A stretch of 64,000 nt of DNA. It comes from Microbacterium foliorum. Its GTDB lineage: Bacteria; Actinomycetota; Actinomycetes; Actinomycetales; Microbacteriaceae. Below, piece by piece: positions 31,973 through 40,491 of the stretch (position 1 is its first letter; every line of letters starts with the position of its first letter). The translations under genes and the position numbers were made by a program. The notes beneath the pieces are model-generated. The model made no database searches and had not been told where the DNA came from. It was given only the letters and a program-made list of their open reading frames with translations. The DNA is taken from positions 1,798,001-1,862,000 of the forward strand of contig NZ_CP031425.1 of assembly GCF_003367705.1 (NCBI RefSeq), read 5' to 3'.

Positions 31973-32791
31973 CTAACGCCGCAGGGCAGCCCGCATGGCG
32001 TCGACGACCGCCGTCTCCGACGGCAGCGCGACGTGCTGATCACCGTGGTGGAAGAGACGGATCTGACGCACGGCCTGGTGCAGCAGCATGCCCTCACCCG
32101 AGATCGTCGCGCCTCCGGTCCATGCGGACGCGAGCGCGGAGGGCCACGGTGCGTACGCCACGTCGAAGAGCGCACCCCCGGTGTCGCCCAGCCTCGCGGT
32201 CGTGTCGGCGTCGAGCGCGGCGCCGCCGGGCAGGGTCGCCAGCGTGAGATCGACCGGAGATGCGGCATCGTCGAAGCCGGCCGCGGTCACGACGACCTCC
32301 AGGCGCTCACCGAGCGCGACCAGATCGGCCGCACGCGCGGGCCGACGAGCCCGCACCTCGACGGTCTGCGCACCGGCCTCGACGAGCGCAACCAGCGCCG
32401 ATGCGGCCGTCGCGCCCGCCCCGAGGATGCGCACGCGGTCGAGGCCGTGCAGTCGCTGTTCTCCCAGCGCATCGACGATCCCGCCGACGTCGGTGTTGAA
32501 TCCGCGACGCGTCCCGTCCAGCACCAGGGTGTTGACGGCACCGGTCAGCCGGGCTGCCCGATCCGGCACGTGCGCCGCGCCATGGGCCCGCTCCTTGAGC
32601 GGCATCGTCAGCGAGAGCCCGAGCCAGGATCCGTCGAGGGAATCGAGGGCACCGGAGAATCCGTGCTCGTCGACGCGACGTCTCGTGTACTCCCAGTCGA
32701 GACCGAGCACCGCATAGGCCGCGGCGTGCAGCTGGGGCGACCGCGAGTGCGCGATCGGGTCTCCCCAGACCGCGAGCTGCCGCCGGGTCAT
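31973..32791 (-). CDS. aroE: shikimate dehydrogenase
   Basis: 272 residues. Reduces dehydroshikimate with NADPH. The shikimate site WGDPIAHSRSPQLH, the catalytic Lys in LTMPLKE, GFNTDVGGI, and the dinucleotide loop ILGAGATAASALVAL are visible. ATG at 32791 overlaps the mltG stop (ATGA). EPSP synthase (aroA) is not in this cluster. Confidence 0.95.
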   Translation of the reverse strand: MTRRQLAVWGDPIAHSRSPQLHAAAYAVLGLDWEYTRRRVDEHGFSGALDSLDGSWLGLSLTMPLKERAHGAAHVPDRAARLTGAVNTLVLDGTRRGFNTDVGGIVDALGEQRLHGLDRVRILGAGATAASALVALVEAGAQTVEVRARRPARAADLVALGERLEVVVTAAGFDDAASPVDLTLATLPGGAALDADTTARLGDTGGALFDVAYAPWPSALASAWTGGATISGEGMLLHQAVRQIRLFHHGDQHVALPSETAVVDAMRAALRR

Positions 32792-34356
32792 CCGGCCGAG
32801 CACCCGCCGTCGGGGTTCTCCTGGCACCACTGCTCCCACTTCGCCACGCCCTGCAGGTGCTCCTCGTACGTCTCGGAGAACTGCGTCTCACCGGTCGCGA
32901 GGTTGATCGTGACGAAGTACAGCCACGGGCCGTCCTCCGGGTTCATCGCCGCCTTGATCGCGGCGTCGCTGGGGCTCGCGATCGGAGTGACCGGCAGCCC
33001 CGTGTGCACGTAGGTGTTCCAGTCGTTCGGGTCTTCGAGCGCCTCGGCCGAGCTCGAGACGACACCCTCGTGCAGAGAGCCGTAACCGTACTGCGCCGTC
33101 GAGTCCATCTGGAGCTTCATGTCGATGTCGAGACGGTTCTGGATGACCCTCGACACCTTCGCGAAGTCCGCCGTCCGGCCCTCGCGCTGGATGATCGACG
33201 CGATGGTGAGGATGCGCTCCGCGTCCTCGGCGGGGACACCCGCCGCGTTCAGCGATTCGTTGGTGCGATCGACCATGCGCTGGATGACCTGGGTCGCCGT
33301 CACGTCGGGGTCGAACGTGTAGACGGCGGGGAACAGCCAGCCCTCGAGACTCGGCGCGTTGACGCCGTAGCTCGCAGGGTCGGCATCGACGGCGGCCTGC
33401 AGATCCTCGATCGGCATGCCGAGAGACTCGGCCATGCCGGGCAGGGAGGACTCGATCGTCGCTCCCTCGCCGATGCTCGCCGAATGCTCGAGCTTGTTGT
33501 CGGGATCCTGGATGGCCTCCAGCGCGGCCGCGGCCGTCATCTTCTCCTGCAGCCGGTAGATGCCGGGGTAGAAGGTGACGGCGACGTTCTCCTTGACGAG
33601 GTAGTCGTAGAAGACCTCATCGGTGCGCGTGACACCGGCCTCGTGGAGCGCGGTGGACACAGGAGCCCCGGTGTCGCCCTCTTTGATGGTGACCAGCACC
33701 TCGCCGGTAGCCTGACCGGCCTCCCAGTCCGCGGGTTCGCCCCAGCCGAGGGCGTCGCTGATCTTGTCGCCGAACGTGTTCAATGCCCAGACGCCCCCGG
33801 CGGCGATGCCGCCGAGAACTGCCAGAACGATGATCAGTGCGACAAGACATCCCTTGCGACGCTTCTTCTTCGGCGGGCGACTGCCGGCGTCATCCTCCGG
33901 GGGTGCGTGGAACAGGTCCTCGAGGCGCGCGCCGGGCACGGCTGTCGACGCCGCCGCCACCGCGGGGTCGGACACGCCGTCACCGCGCGATGCCGTGGAC
34001 GAGGAGGCCGCCTCGCCGGTCGTCCCCGCACCGGCGGATGCCTCACGCGCGGCGTCGGGGTCGGTCGCGGCACCGGTGGGTGCGGCATCCGCCCCTGCGG
34101 CACCGCCCGTGATCGGGAACGCCCGAGTGGCGGTGTCCTCGGCGGAGGGCCCGCCCTGCGACTCCCCCGACGAGTCGTCGGCCGGGAGGGTCGCGCCGTT
34201 CGTGGCCGCTTCGCGCGCTGCTCTGCGTGAGCCCGGGGGCGGCGGCGTGTTGTCGACCGTCGGGATCTGCGGTGTCGGGTCGGGAAGGTTCTCGAACAGG
34301 TCGCCCAGCCGGGCGTCCGGATCGTGCTGGGGGGAAGCACTCTCGCGTTCGGGCAT
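32788..34356 (-). CDS. mltG: endolytic murein transglycosylase MltG
   Basis: 522 residues. A long, charged, Pro/Ala/Thr-rich cytoplasmic region (about 1-165), a basic KKKRRK stretch, one membrane helix (about 170-195, CLVALIIVLAVLGGIAAGGV), then the extracellular YceG domain with the catalytic Glu in ASIIQREGRTADF and the motif MDSTAQYGYG. It cuts nascent glycan strands at the site of synthesis. The long N-terminus is typical of actinobacteria. It stands in the ruvX-mltG-aroE order common to the phylum. Confidence 0.95.
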   Translation of the reverse strand: MPERESASPQHDPDARLGDLFENLPDPTPQIPTVDNTPPPPGSRRAAREAATNGATLPADDSSGESQGGPSAEDTATRAFPITGGAAGADAAPTGAATDPDAAREASAGAGTTGEAASSSTASRGDGVSDPAVAAASTAVPGARLEDLFHAPPEDDAGSRPPKKKRRKGCLVALIIVLAVLGGIAAGGVWALNTFGDKISDALGWGEPADWEAGQATGEVLVTIKEGDTGAPVSTALHEAGVTRTDEVFYDYLVKENVAVTFYPGIYRLQEKMTAAAALEAIQDPDNKLEHSASIGEGATIESSLPGMAESLGMPIEDLQAAVDADPASYGVNAPSLEGWLFPAVYTFDPDVTATQVIQRMVDRTNESLNAAGVPAEDAERILTIASIIQREGRTADFAKVSRVIQNRLDIDMKLQMDSTAQYGYGSLHEGVVSSSAEALEDPNDWNTYVHTGLPVTPIASPSDAAIKAAMNPEDGPWLYFVTINLATGETQFSETYEEHLQGVAKWEQWCQENPDGGCSAG

Positions 34357-34358
34357 GT

Positions 34359-34832
34359 TCAGGGGGACTCCTCGTCGAGCGGAATCGTGACTCCGGGCGG
34401 GTTACCGGTGCTCTTCTCCGTGTCGATCGCCTGCTGCAGCAGGACCACAGCGGCGACCTGATCCACAATGCTACGAGAGTTCTTCTGTGTTCTGCCCGAA
34501 GATCTCAGCGCGGCGTGTGCGGTGACGGTGCTCAGACGTTCATCGACCAGGCGCGCCGGCACCCCGGTCCGCGCCTGCAGGGCGGCGGCGAATTCGCGCG
34601 AATCCGTCGTCGATGCCGTGTCGTCGCCCCGGAGGTTCACGGGGAGACCCACCACGAACTCCAGCGGCTCGTACTCCTGAGCGATGACGGCGATCCGCTC
34701 GATGGCCGCGTCGTCGCGACGCACGGTCTCGACGGGAACCGCGAGCATCCCGTCGGGATCGCACCGTGCGACCCCGACACGGGCGCGCCCGACATCGATC
34801 CCGAGCCGCGCGCCGCGGCGGAAGCCGCTCAC
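34359..34832 (-). CDS. ruvX: Holliday junction resolvase-like protein YqgF/RuvX
   Basis: 157 residues, RNase H-like fold: GIDVGRARVGVARCDPDG with the first Asp, VVGLPVNLRGDD, and LVDERLST. Implicated in pre-16S rRNA 5' end processing. Starts at GTG (34832) overlapping the alaS stop (GTGA); 2 nt before mltG. Essential in many bacteria. Confidence 0.95.
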   Translation of the reverse strand: MSGFRRGARLGIDVGRARVGVARCDPDGMLAVPVETVRRDDAAIERIAVIAQEYEPLEFVVGLPVNLRGDDTASTTDSREFAAALQARTGVPARLVDERLSTVTAHAALRSSGRTQKNSRSIVDQVAAVVLLQQAIDTEKSTGNPPGVTIPLDEESP

Positions 34833-37489
34833 GCTGTCTGCAGCTCCTGTGCGACGGCGTCCAGCGCCGCAGGCAGAGCTGCGGCATCCGTTCCACCGCC
34901 CTGGGCGACGTCGTCACGACCGCCGCCTCCGCCACCGAGCACAGAGGCCGCGCGCTTCGCGAGCGCACCGGCCTTCGCACCGGCCGCGCGCGCGGCGTCG
35001 TTCGTGGCGACGACCACCACAGGTCGGCCGTTCACCACGGCACCCAGGGCGACGACGGCAGGTTCGGAGCCGAGTCGCTCGCGCACGCCGAGTACCAGCT
35101 CGCGCACATCGTCGGCCGAGTCGACCTCGCCGAGCGACTGCGCGGCCAGCCGGAACGAACCCGCACGGGAGGCGGCGTCGGCGATGGCAGGAACCCGGCC
35201 GGCACGCTCCTTCGACTCGAACTGCGCGATGCGCTTCTCTGCGGCCTTCAGGCTCGCGGAGAGATCGGCGATGCGCTCGGCGAGCTGATCGCGCGGCGTC
35301 TTGAGCGAGCTGGTCAGCTGCGACACGAGCGCGCGCTCCGCTGCGAGCTCGCGGAACGCGTCCTGCCCGACCAGAGCCTCGATGCGGCGGTTGGAGGCGC
35401 CGACCGAGGATTCGCCGACGACGCTGACGAGGCCGATCTCGGCGCTCGTGCTGACGTGCGTGCCCGCGCAGAGCTCTCGCGACCAGGGACCGCCGATGTC
35501 GACCATGCGCACGACATCGCCGTACTTCTCGCCGAACAGCGCCATGGCGCCGGCTTCCTTCGCCTCGTCGAGCGTGAGGATCCGGGTGGTGACCTCGAGG
35601 GCGTCGTTGACGGCCCTGTTGGTGATCTCCTCGATCTCGGTGCGGGTCGCGGTCGACAGCGCCTGCGACCACGAGAAGTCGAACCGCATGTATCCGGCGC
35701 GGTTGAGCGAACCCGACTGCGTCGCGGTCGGCCCGAGCGTGTCGCGCAGCGCCGCGTGCACCAGGTGCGTCGCGGAGTGCGCCTGGCGTGCGGCGCGACG
35801 GTTCGCCGCATCGACGATCGTCGTGGCGGCGTCGTCGATCGAGACGACGCCTCGGGTCACCTCGACCGTGTGGCTGATCAGCCCGGGCACAGGACGCTGC
35901 ACGTCGAGCACCTCGAGCTCATAACCGGGACCGACGATGACGCCCTTGTCGGCGACCTGGCCGCCGGACTCGGCGTAGAGGGTGGTCTCGGCGAGCACGA
36001 CCTCGGCGATCTGCCCCTCCGACGCGGTGCGAGCGGTCTGGCCGTCGATGAGGATCCCGAGGATCCGCGAATCGACCTCGAGCTCGGAGTAGCCGTCGAA
36101 GCCGGTCTCTCCCAGCGCGCGCAGCTCGCGGTAGACCGAGACGTCGGCGAGCTGACGCTTGCGGTTGCGGGCGTCGGCCTTGGCGCGTGACCGCTGCTCC
36201 TGCATCAGGGTGTCGAATGCCGCTCGATCGACGTCGAGCCCGGCCTCCTCGGCCACCTCGAGGGTCAGATCGATCGGGAAGCCGTACGTGTCGTGCAGCA
36301 GGAACGCCTCGGGGCCGCTGAGCGTCGCCCCGCCACCCTTCTTGGTCTCGTCGAGCGCGAGGTCGAGGATCGTGGAGCCCGCTGCGAGCGTGCGACGGAA
36401 CGTCTCCTCCTCGGCGAAGGCGGAGGAGGACAGCGTCGCCCACTCCTTCTCGAGCACCGGGTAGGTGGCCTTCATCGCATCACGCGACGCGGCGAAGAGC
36501 TCGGGGAAGGCCGGCTCGTCGACGCCGAGCAGACGCATCGACCGCACGGTGCGGCGCATGAGTCGGCGCAGGATGTATCCGCGTCCCTCGTTGGAGGGCC
36601 GCACGCCATCGGACAGCAGCATGAGCGACGACCGCACGTGGTCTGCGACCACGCGGAATCGCACGTCGTCTTCGTGCACGGCTCCGTAGCGACGTCCCGA
36701 GAGCTCGACGGCACGGTCGAGGACCGGACGCACCTGATCGGTCTCGTACATGTTCTCGACGCCCTGCTTGAGGAACGCGACGCGCTCGAGCCCCATGCCG
36801 GTGTCGATGTTCTTCATCGGCAGCTCGCCGACGATGTCGAACTCCGTCTTGCCGCGGATGTTCTCGATGAAGTCCTGCATGAACACGAGGTTCCAGATCT
36901 CCAGGAACCTCGAGTCGTCGACGGCCGGACCGCCGTCCTCGCCGTATTCGGGACCGCGGTCGAAGAAGATCTCCGAGTCGGGGCCGCCGGGGCCCGGCTG
37001 TCCCGTGTTCCAGTAGTTGTCGGCACGTCCGAGGCGCTGGATGCGCTCGGGCTTCAGCCCGATGACGTCGCGCCAGATGGACTCCGCCTCGTCATCGGTC
37101 TCATACACCGTGACCCACAGGTCCTTCTCGTCGAACGCGAAGCCGCCGTCGGCCTCCGAGCTCGTCAGCAGCTCCCACGCGTAGCGGATCGCGCCCTCTT
37201 TGAAGTAGTCGCCGAACGACCAGTTGCCCAGCATCTGGAAGAACGTCCCGTGGCGAGCCGTCCGGCCCACCTCTTCGATGTCGTTCGTGCGGATGCACTT
37301 CTGCAGATCGGCGATGCGCGGATGCGGCGCCGGAACCACCCCGGTGAGGTACGGGATCATCGGGACCATGCCGGCGACCGTGAAGAGCAGCGACGGGTCA
37401 TCGCTGACCAGCGAGGCCGACGGGACGATGAGGTGGTCGTTCTTCTCGAAGAAGTCGAGGTAGCGCTGCGCGATCTCCGCAGTGTTCAT
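34829..37489 (-). CDS. alaS: alanyl-tRNA synthetase
   Basis: 886 residues. Class II catalytic core (MNTAEIAQRYLDFFEKNDH onward), the editing domain with zinc-binding motifs (QAHSATHLVHAAL, ELCAGTHVS), and a C-terminal C-Ala domain ending in GGGGGGRDDVAQGGG. Charges tRNA-Ala and removes Ser/Gly errors. A 76-nt gap separates it from the small membrane gene upstream. Confidence 0.98.
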   Translation of the reverse strand: MNTAEIAQRYLDFFEKNDHLIVPSASLVSDDPSLLFTVAGMVPMIPYLTGVVPAPHPRIADLQKCIRTNDIEEVGRTARHGTFFQMLGNWSFGDYFKEGAIRYAWELLTSSEADGGFAFDEKDLWVTVYETDDEAESIWRDVIGLKPERIQRLGRADNYWNTGQPGPGGPDSEIFFDRGPEYGEDGGPAVDDSRFLEIWNLVFMQDFIENIRGKTEFDIVGELPMKNIDTGMGLERVAFLKQGVENMYETDQVRPVLDRAVELSGRRYGAVHEDDVRFRVVADHVRSSLMLLSDGVRPSNEGRGYILRRLMRRTVRSMRLLGVDEPAFPELFAASRDAMKATYPVLEKEWATLSSSAFAEEETFRRTLAAGSTILDLALDETKKGGGATLSGPEAFLLHDTYGFPIDLTLEVAEEAGLDVDRAAFDTLMQEQRSRAKADARNRKRQLADVSVYRELRALGETGFDGYSELEVDSRILGILIDGQTARTASEGQIAEVVLAETTLYAESGGQVADKGVIVGPGYELEVLDVQRPVPGLISHTVEVTRGVVSIDDAATTIVDAANRRAARQAHSATHLVHAALRDTLGPTATQSGSLNRAGYMRFDFSWSQALSTATRTEIEEITNRAVNDALEVTTRILTLDEAKEAGAMALFGEKYGDVVRMVDIGGPWSRELCAGTHVSTSAEIGLVSVVGESSVGASNRRIEALVGQDAFRELAAERALVSQLTSSLKTPRDQLAERIADLSASLKAAEKRIAQFESKERAGRVPAIADAASRAGSFRLAAQSLGEVDSADDVRELVLGVRERLGSEPAVVALGAVVNGRPVVVVATNDAARAAGAKAGALAKRAASVLGGGGGGRDDVAQGGGTDAAALPAALDAVAQELQTA

Positions 37490-37565
37490 AGCTGTGCCGG
37501 GTGTCCTTGCGTGCGGGGGTGGAGGGGCGACTCCGTGGGAGCCGCGCCCGAGGGGGCTGCGGAGG

Positions 37566-37754
37566 TCAGTCGCTCGCAGGATCCGTGAGGCGCGCCCGCT
37601 CTTCGCGGTAGGCCTCGCCGATGATCCCGGTGAACTCGTTGAATCGAGCGTCGACCTCGGCGAGGATGTCGCGACCTCGCGGGTCCTTGTTCGTGAAGTG
37701 CGCCGCGACGAAGCCGCCGATCACACCGATCAGGAACCACAGCACTTTCTTCAT
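37566..37754 (-). CDS. small single-pass membrane protein
   Basis: 62 residues: MKKVLWFLIGVIGGFVAAHF is a membrane helix with a basic start, followed by a charged helix of about 40 residues (DILAEVDARFNEFTGIIGE...). No known function. ATG at 37754. In other actinobacteria a DUF948 protein also sits between rpsD and alaS; here only this one is found. Confidence 0.75.
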   Translation of the reverse strand: MKKVLWFLIGVIGGFVAAHFTNKDPRGRDILAEVDARFNEFTGIIGEAYREERARLTDPASD

Positions 37755-37812
37755 GTCGCCATCCTTGCCCTCGACCCGCGGAGGCGGGTGCAACCATCGT
37801 ATGCGGAAACGA

Positions 37813-37845
37813 CAGAAGGCGTCGGGTGAGACCCGACGCCTTCTG
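37813..37845 (-). terminator. 15-bp hairpin after rpsD
   Basis: CAGAAGGCGTCGGGT, a GAG loop, then the exact complement; 15 nt past the rpsD stop. The minus strand continues TCGTTTCC, a short T-rich run. A good intrinsic terminator candidate for rpsD. Confidence 0.75.
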
Positions 37846-37860
37846 CCGAACTGAGAGAAC

Positions 37861-38490
37861 TCAGCGAGCTGCGTAGTACTCGACGACGAGCTGCACTTCA
37901 CAGGTCACGGGGACCTCGGCGCGCTTCGGACGACGGACCAGGCGAGCCTGGAGCTTGTCGAGCTCGACCTCGAGGTAGCCGGGAACGGGAGGCAGGACCT
38001 CGGCGTGACCGCCGGCGGCTGCGACCTGGAAGGGCTCGGTGCCCTCGCTCTTGGCCTTGACGTGGATGAGCTGACCCGGCTTCACGCGGAACGACGGGCG
38101 GTCGACGAGCTGGCCGTCGACCAGGATGTGACGGTGCACGACGAGCTGGCGAGCCTGCGCGGTGGTGCGGGCGAAGCCCGAACGCACGACGAGGGCGTCG
38201 AGACGCATCTCGAGCAGCTCGACCAGGTTCTCACCGGTCAGGCCGTCCTGACGGCGAGCCTCGTTGAACGTGTTGCGCATCTGCTTCTCGCGGATGCCGT
38301 ACTGCTCGCGAAGACGCTGCTTCTCGCGCAGACGGACGGCGTAGTCGCTGTCGGCCTTGCGCTTGGTGCGACCGTGCTCGCCGGGAGCGTAGGGACGCTT
38401 CTCGAGGTAGCGGGCGGCCTTCGGGGTGAGCGGGATGCCGAGTGCGCGGCTGAGACGCACCTTGCGACGGTCCTGGGACTTCGTGGTCAC
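37861..38490 (-). CDS. rpsD: 30S ribosomal protein S4
   Basis: 209 residues, normal length. The basic N-terminal part and an S4 RNA-binding domain (about 97-160: RLDALVVRSGFARTTAQARQ, VHRHILVDG) are visible. Primary 16S rRNA binder. It starts at GTG with GGAAGGA upstream. It stands alone, not in an alpha operon, as in other actinobacteria. Confidence 0.98.
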   Translation of the reverse strand: MTTKSQDRRKVRLSRALGIPLTPKAARYLEKRPYAPGEHGRTKRKADSDYAVRLREKQRLREQYGIREKQMRNTFNEARRQDGLTGENLVELLEMRLDALVVRSGFARTTAQARQLVVHRHILVDGQLVDRPSFRVKPGQLIHVKAKSEGTEPFQVAAAGGHAEVLPPVPGYLEVELDKLQARLVRRPKRAEVPVTCEVQLVVEYYAAR

Positions 38491-38634
38491 GAAGCTATCC
38501 TTCCGATGACGCGGTCGCGTCTTTCGCGACTCGCGGACGTATCACCCGCGTTCTGCCTTGGAGCGCACGCCGGGGCGCCATCAAGGTGGGGTGTGAACGA
38601 GGAGATGCCCGAAAACTGTGTTTCGAGCCGATCC

Positions 38635-38640
38635 AGTCTA
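38635..38640 (-). promoter_or_regulatory. candidate rpsD promoter -10 (TAGACT)
   Basis: In the 161-nt rarA-rpsD gap the minus strand reads TTAGACTGG about 145 nt before the rpsD start. The rest of the gap would be a long leader, room for autogenous S4 control, though I cannot draw a convincing fold. No -35 box is clear. Confidence 0.35.
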
Positions 38641-38651
38641 ACAGATCGAGG

Positions 38652-39980
38652 TCATCGCCCGTCGAGGATGCGTCGGATGCGCTCGAGACGTGCCGAGATG
38701 TCGCGCTCGGCGCCCAGGTTCTTCGGCTCGTAGTACCTCTTGCCCTGCAGCTCGTCGGGCAGGTACTGCTGCGGGAGGATGCCGAACTCGCTGTCGTGCG
38801 GATACACGTAGCCGCGGCCGTGACCGAGGCGCCGCGCGCCCGGGTAGTGCGCGTCGCGGAGATGCAGCGGCACCCGTCCGAAGCCGCCCGAGCGGATGTC
38901 GGCGATCGCCGCGTCGATGCCGACGTAGGCGGCGTTCGACTTCGCGGTGGTCGCGAGATACACCGTCGCCTCCGCGAGCGGGATGCGCCCCTCCGGCATG
39001 CCGATGAACGCGACCGCATCCGCCGCCGCTACCGCGATCGTGAGCGCCTGCGGATCGGCCAGCCCCACGTCTTCCGACGCCGAGATCACCAGTCGGCGCG
39101 CGATGAACCGCGGGTCCTCCCCCGCCTCGATCATCCGCGCGAGGTAGTGCAGGGCCGCGTCGGGGTCGGAGCCGCGGATCGACTTGATGAAGGCGCTGAT
39201 GACGTCGTAGTGCTCGTCACCCTGGCGGTCGTATCGCAAGAGCGCCTTGTCGACGGCCTGGGCGACGTCGTCGGCCGTGGCCGCGGGGACCACGCCGTCT
39301 TCGCCGTTCGAGAGGGCGACGGCCGCCGCGGCCTCGAGACCGGTGAGCGCGCGGCGTGCATCGCCGGATGCGAGCCGGATGAGCGCGGCACGCGCGTCGT
39401 CGGCCAGGGTCACCGCACCGTTCAGACCGCGCGCGTCGGTCACCGCGCGGTCGACGAGGAGTCCGATGTCGTCGTCGGTGAGGGGCTGGAGTGTCAGCAG
39501 CAGCGACCGCGAGAGCAACGGCGAGATCACCGAGAACGACGGGTTCTCGGTGGTCGCCGCGATCAGCAGTACCCAGCCGTTCTCGACCCCGGGCAGAAGG
39601 GCATCTTGCTGGGCCTTGGTGAACCTGTGGATCTCGTCGAGGAACAGGATGGTCGTCTGGCCGTACAGGTCGCGCTGAGTGATCGCCTCCTGCATGACCT
39701 CGCGGACGTCCTTGACCCCGGCCGTGATCGCCGACAGCTCGACGAAGCGACGCCCGGAGGAGCGGGCGATCGCCTGAGCCAGCGTGGTCTTGCCCGTGCC
39801 GGGAGGGCCCCACAGGATGATGGAGACGGCACCGGGCGAGGTCGCGGCGGGATCGGCGAGAGCGACGATGGGTGACCCCGCCCGCAGCAGGTGCTTCTGC
39901 CCCGCCACCTCGTCGAGAGAGACGGGACGCATGCGCACGGCGAGGGGCGTCTGCCCGGAGAGCAGTGCGGCGGAGGTCAT
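38652..39980 (-). CDS. rarA: replication-associated recombination protein A (RarA/MgsA)
   Basis: 442 residues, AAA+ clamp-loader-like ATPase acting at stalled replication forks. Walker A ILWGPPGTGKTTLAQ, Walker B ILFLDEIHRFTK, sensor AATTENPSFSV, and the C-terminal tetramer region from about 290 (IKSIRGSDPDAALHYLARM). ATG at 39980; divergent from the small plus-strand gene with a 128-nt gap. Confidence 0.96.
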   Translation of the reverse strand: MTSAALLSGQTPLAVRMRPVSLDEVAGQKHLLRAGSPIVALADPAATSPGAVSIILWGPPGTGKTTLAQAIARSSGRRFVELSAITAGVKDVREVMQEAITQRDLYGQTTILFLDEIHRFTKAQQDALLPGVENGWVLLIAATTENPSFSVISPLLSRSLLLTLQPLTDDDIGLLVDRAVTDARGLNGAVTLADDARAALIRLASGDARRALTGLEAAAAVALSNGEDGVVPAATADDVAQAVDKALLRYDRQGDEHYDVISAFIKSIRGSDPDAALHYLARMIEAGEDPRFIARRLVISASEDVGLADPQALTIAVAAADAVAFIGMPEGRIPLAEATVYLATTAKSNAAYVGIDAAIADIRSGGFGRVPLHLRDAHYPGARRLGHGRGYVYPHDSEFGILPQQYLPDELQGKRYYEPKNLGAERDISARLERIRRILDGR

Positions 39981-40060
39981 CTCTCCAGGCTAACGCGGGC
40001 CGGGGACACCGCGGACGTGATCATGGCGATGGGGCGGCGCCGGTAGGCTCTGAGGCGACG

Positions 40061-40083
40061 GTGCACATCACGTCCATGTGCAC
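40061..40083. promoter_or_regulatory. 8-bp inverted repeat (GTGCACAT..ATGTGCAC)
   Basis: Perfect GTGCACAT-CACGTCC-ATGTGCAC in the rarA/40109 divergent gap, 12 bp after a candidate plus-strand -10 (TAGGCT, 40044-40049) and 25 bp before the ATG. It could be a repressor operator or an mRNA hairpin near the ribosome site (GAGGGA). Confidence 0.45.
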
Positions 40084-40108
40084 GGCACGTCGACCGAGGG
40101 AGTACGCA

Positions 40109-40429
40109 ATGGCCGGACGCGGCAAGAGCACGCGGCAGTCGCGGACCGAGTCGGAGCGCGCACGCCTCCACGCGGCCCGCCGGGCCTGGCACGACGGCCG
40201 CATCCGCCGCCGCACCAGGGACAACGCGGTCGCGATCGTCGTCGGCGTGCTGGTCATCGCCGGAGCCATCGCCAGCCAGGTCGTGCACGCGCAGGTGAAT
40301 CCACCGACACCCTCGCCCTCCCCCTCGGTCTCCCCCGTCGAGTCGCCGCTCCCGGGCGATCCCCTCGTCCCCGAGGATGCGCCGTCGGATGCGCCGTCGG
40401 ATGCGCCGTCGGACGCTCCCGTCGAGTGA
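40109..40429 (+). CDS. small membrane protein with Pro/Asp/Ser-rich tail
   Basis: 106 residues: a basic N-terminus (MAGRGKSTRQSRTESER..., many Arg), one membrane helix (about 40-60, AVAIVVGVLVIAGAIASQVV), then an outside tail rich in Pro, Ser and Asp that ends in repeated DAPS units. GAGGGA stands 8 nt before the ATG. No family recognised. The tail is coded by a 12-bp tandem repeat. Confidence 0.7.
   Translation: MAGRGKSTRQSRTESERARLHAARRAWHDGRIRRRTRDNAVAIVVGVLVIAGAIASQVVHAQVNPPTPSPSPSVSPVESPLPGDPLVPEDAPSDAPSDAPSDAPVE
40376..40423. repeat. 12-bp tandem repeat coding DAPS units
   Basis: Three exact copies of GATGCGCCGTCG (40376-40411) and a diverged fourth, in frame in the tail of the 40109 gene. 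Length change by whole units would keep the frame. Confidence 0.85.
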
Positions 40430-40491
40430 TCACGCGCGCCCGCTGACCGTGGGCGCCGCGGCCGTCACGGCGTGGCGACGCGGATCACGGC

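Noticed and set aside
29306..33013. Open frame of 1235 codons on the plus strand across aroB, aroK, aroC and aroE
   Set aside because: It crosses several sure genes and their stop-start junctions; composition is that of a GC shadow.
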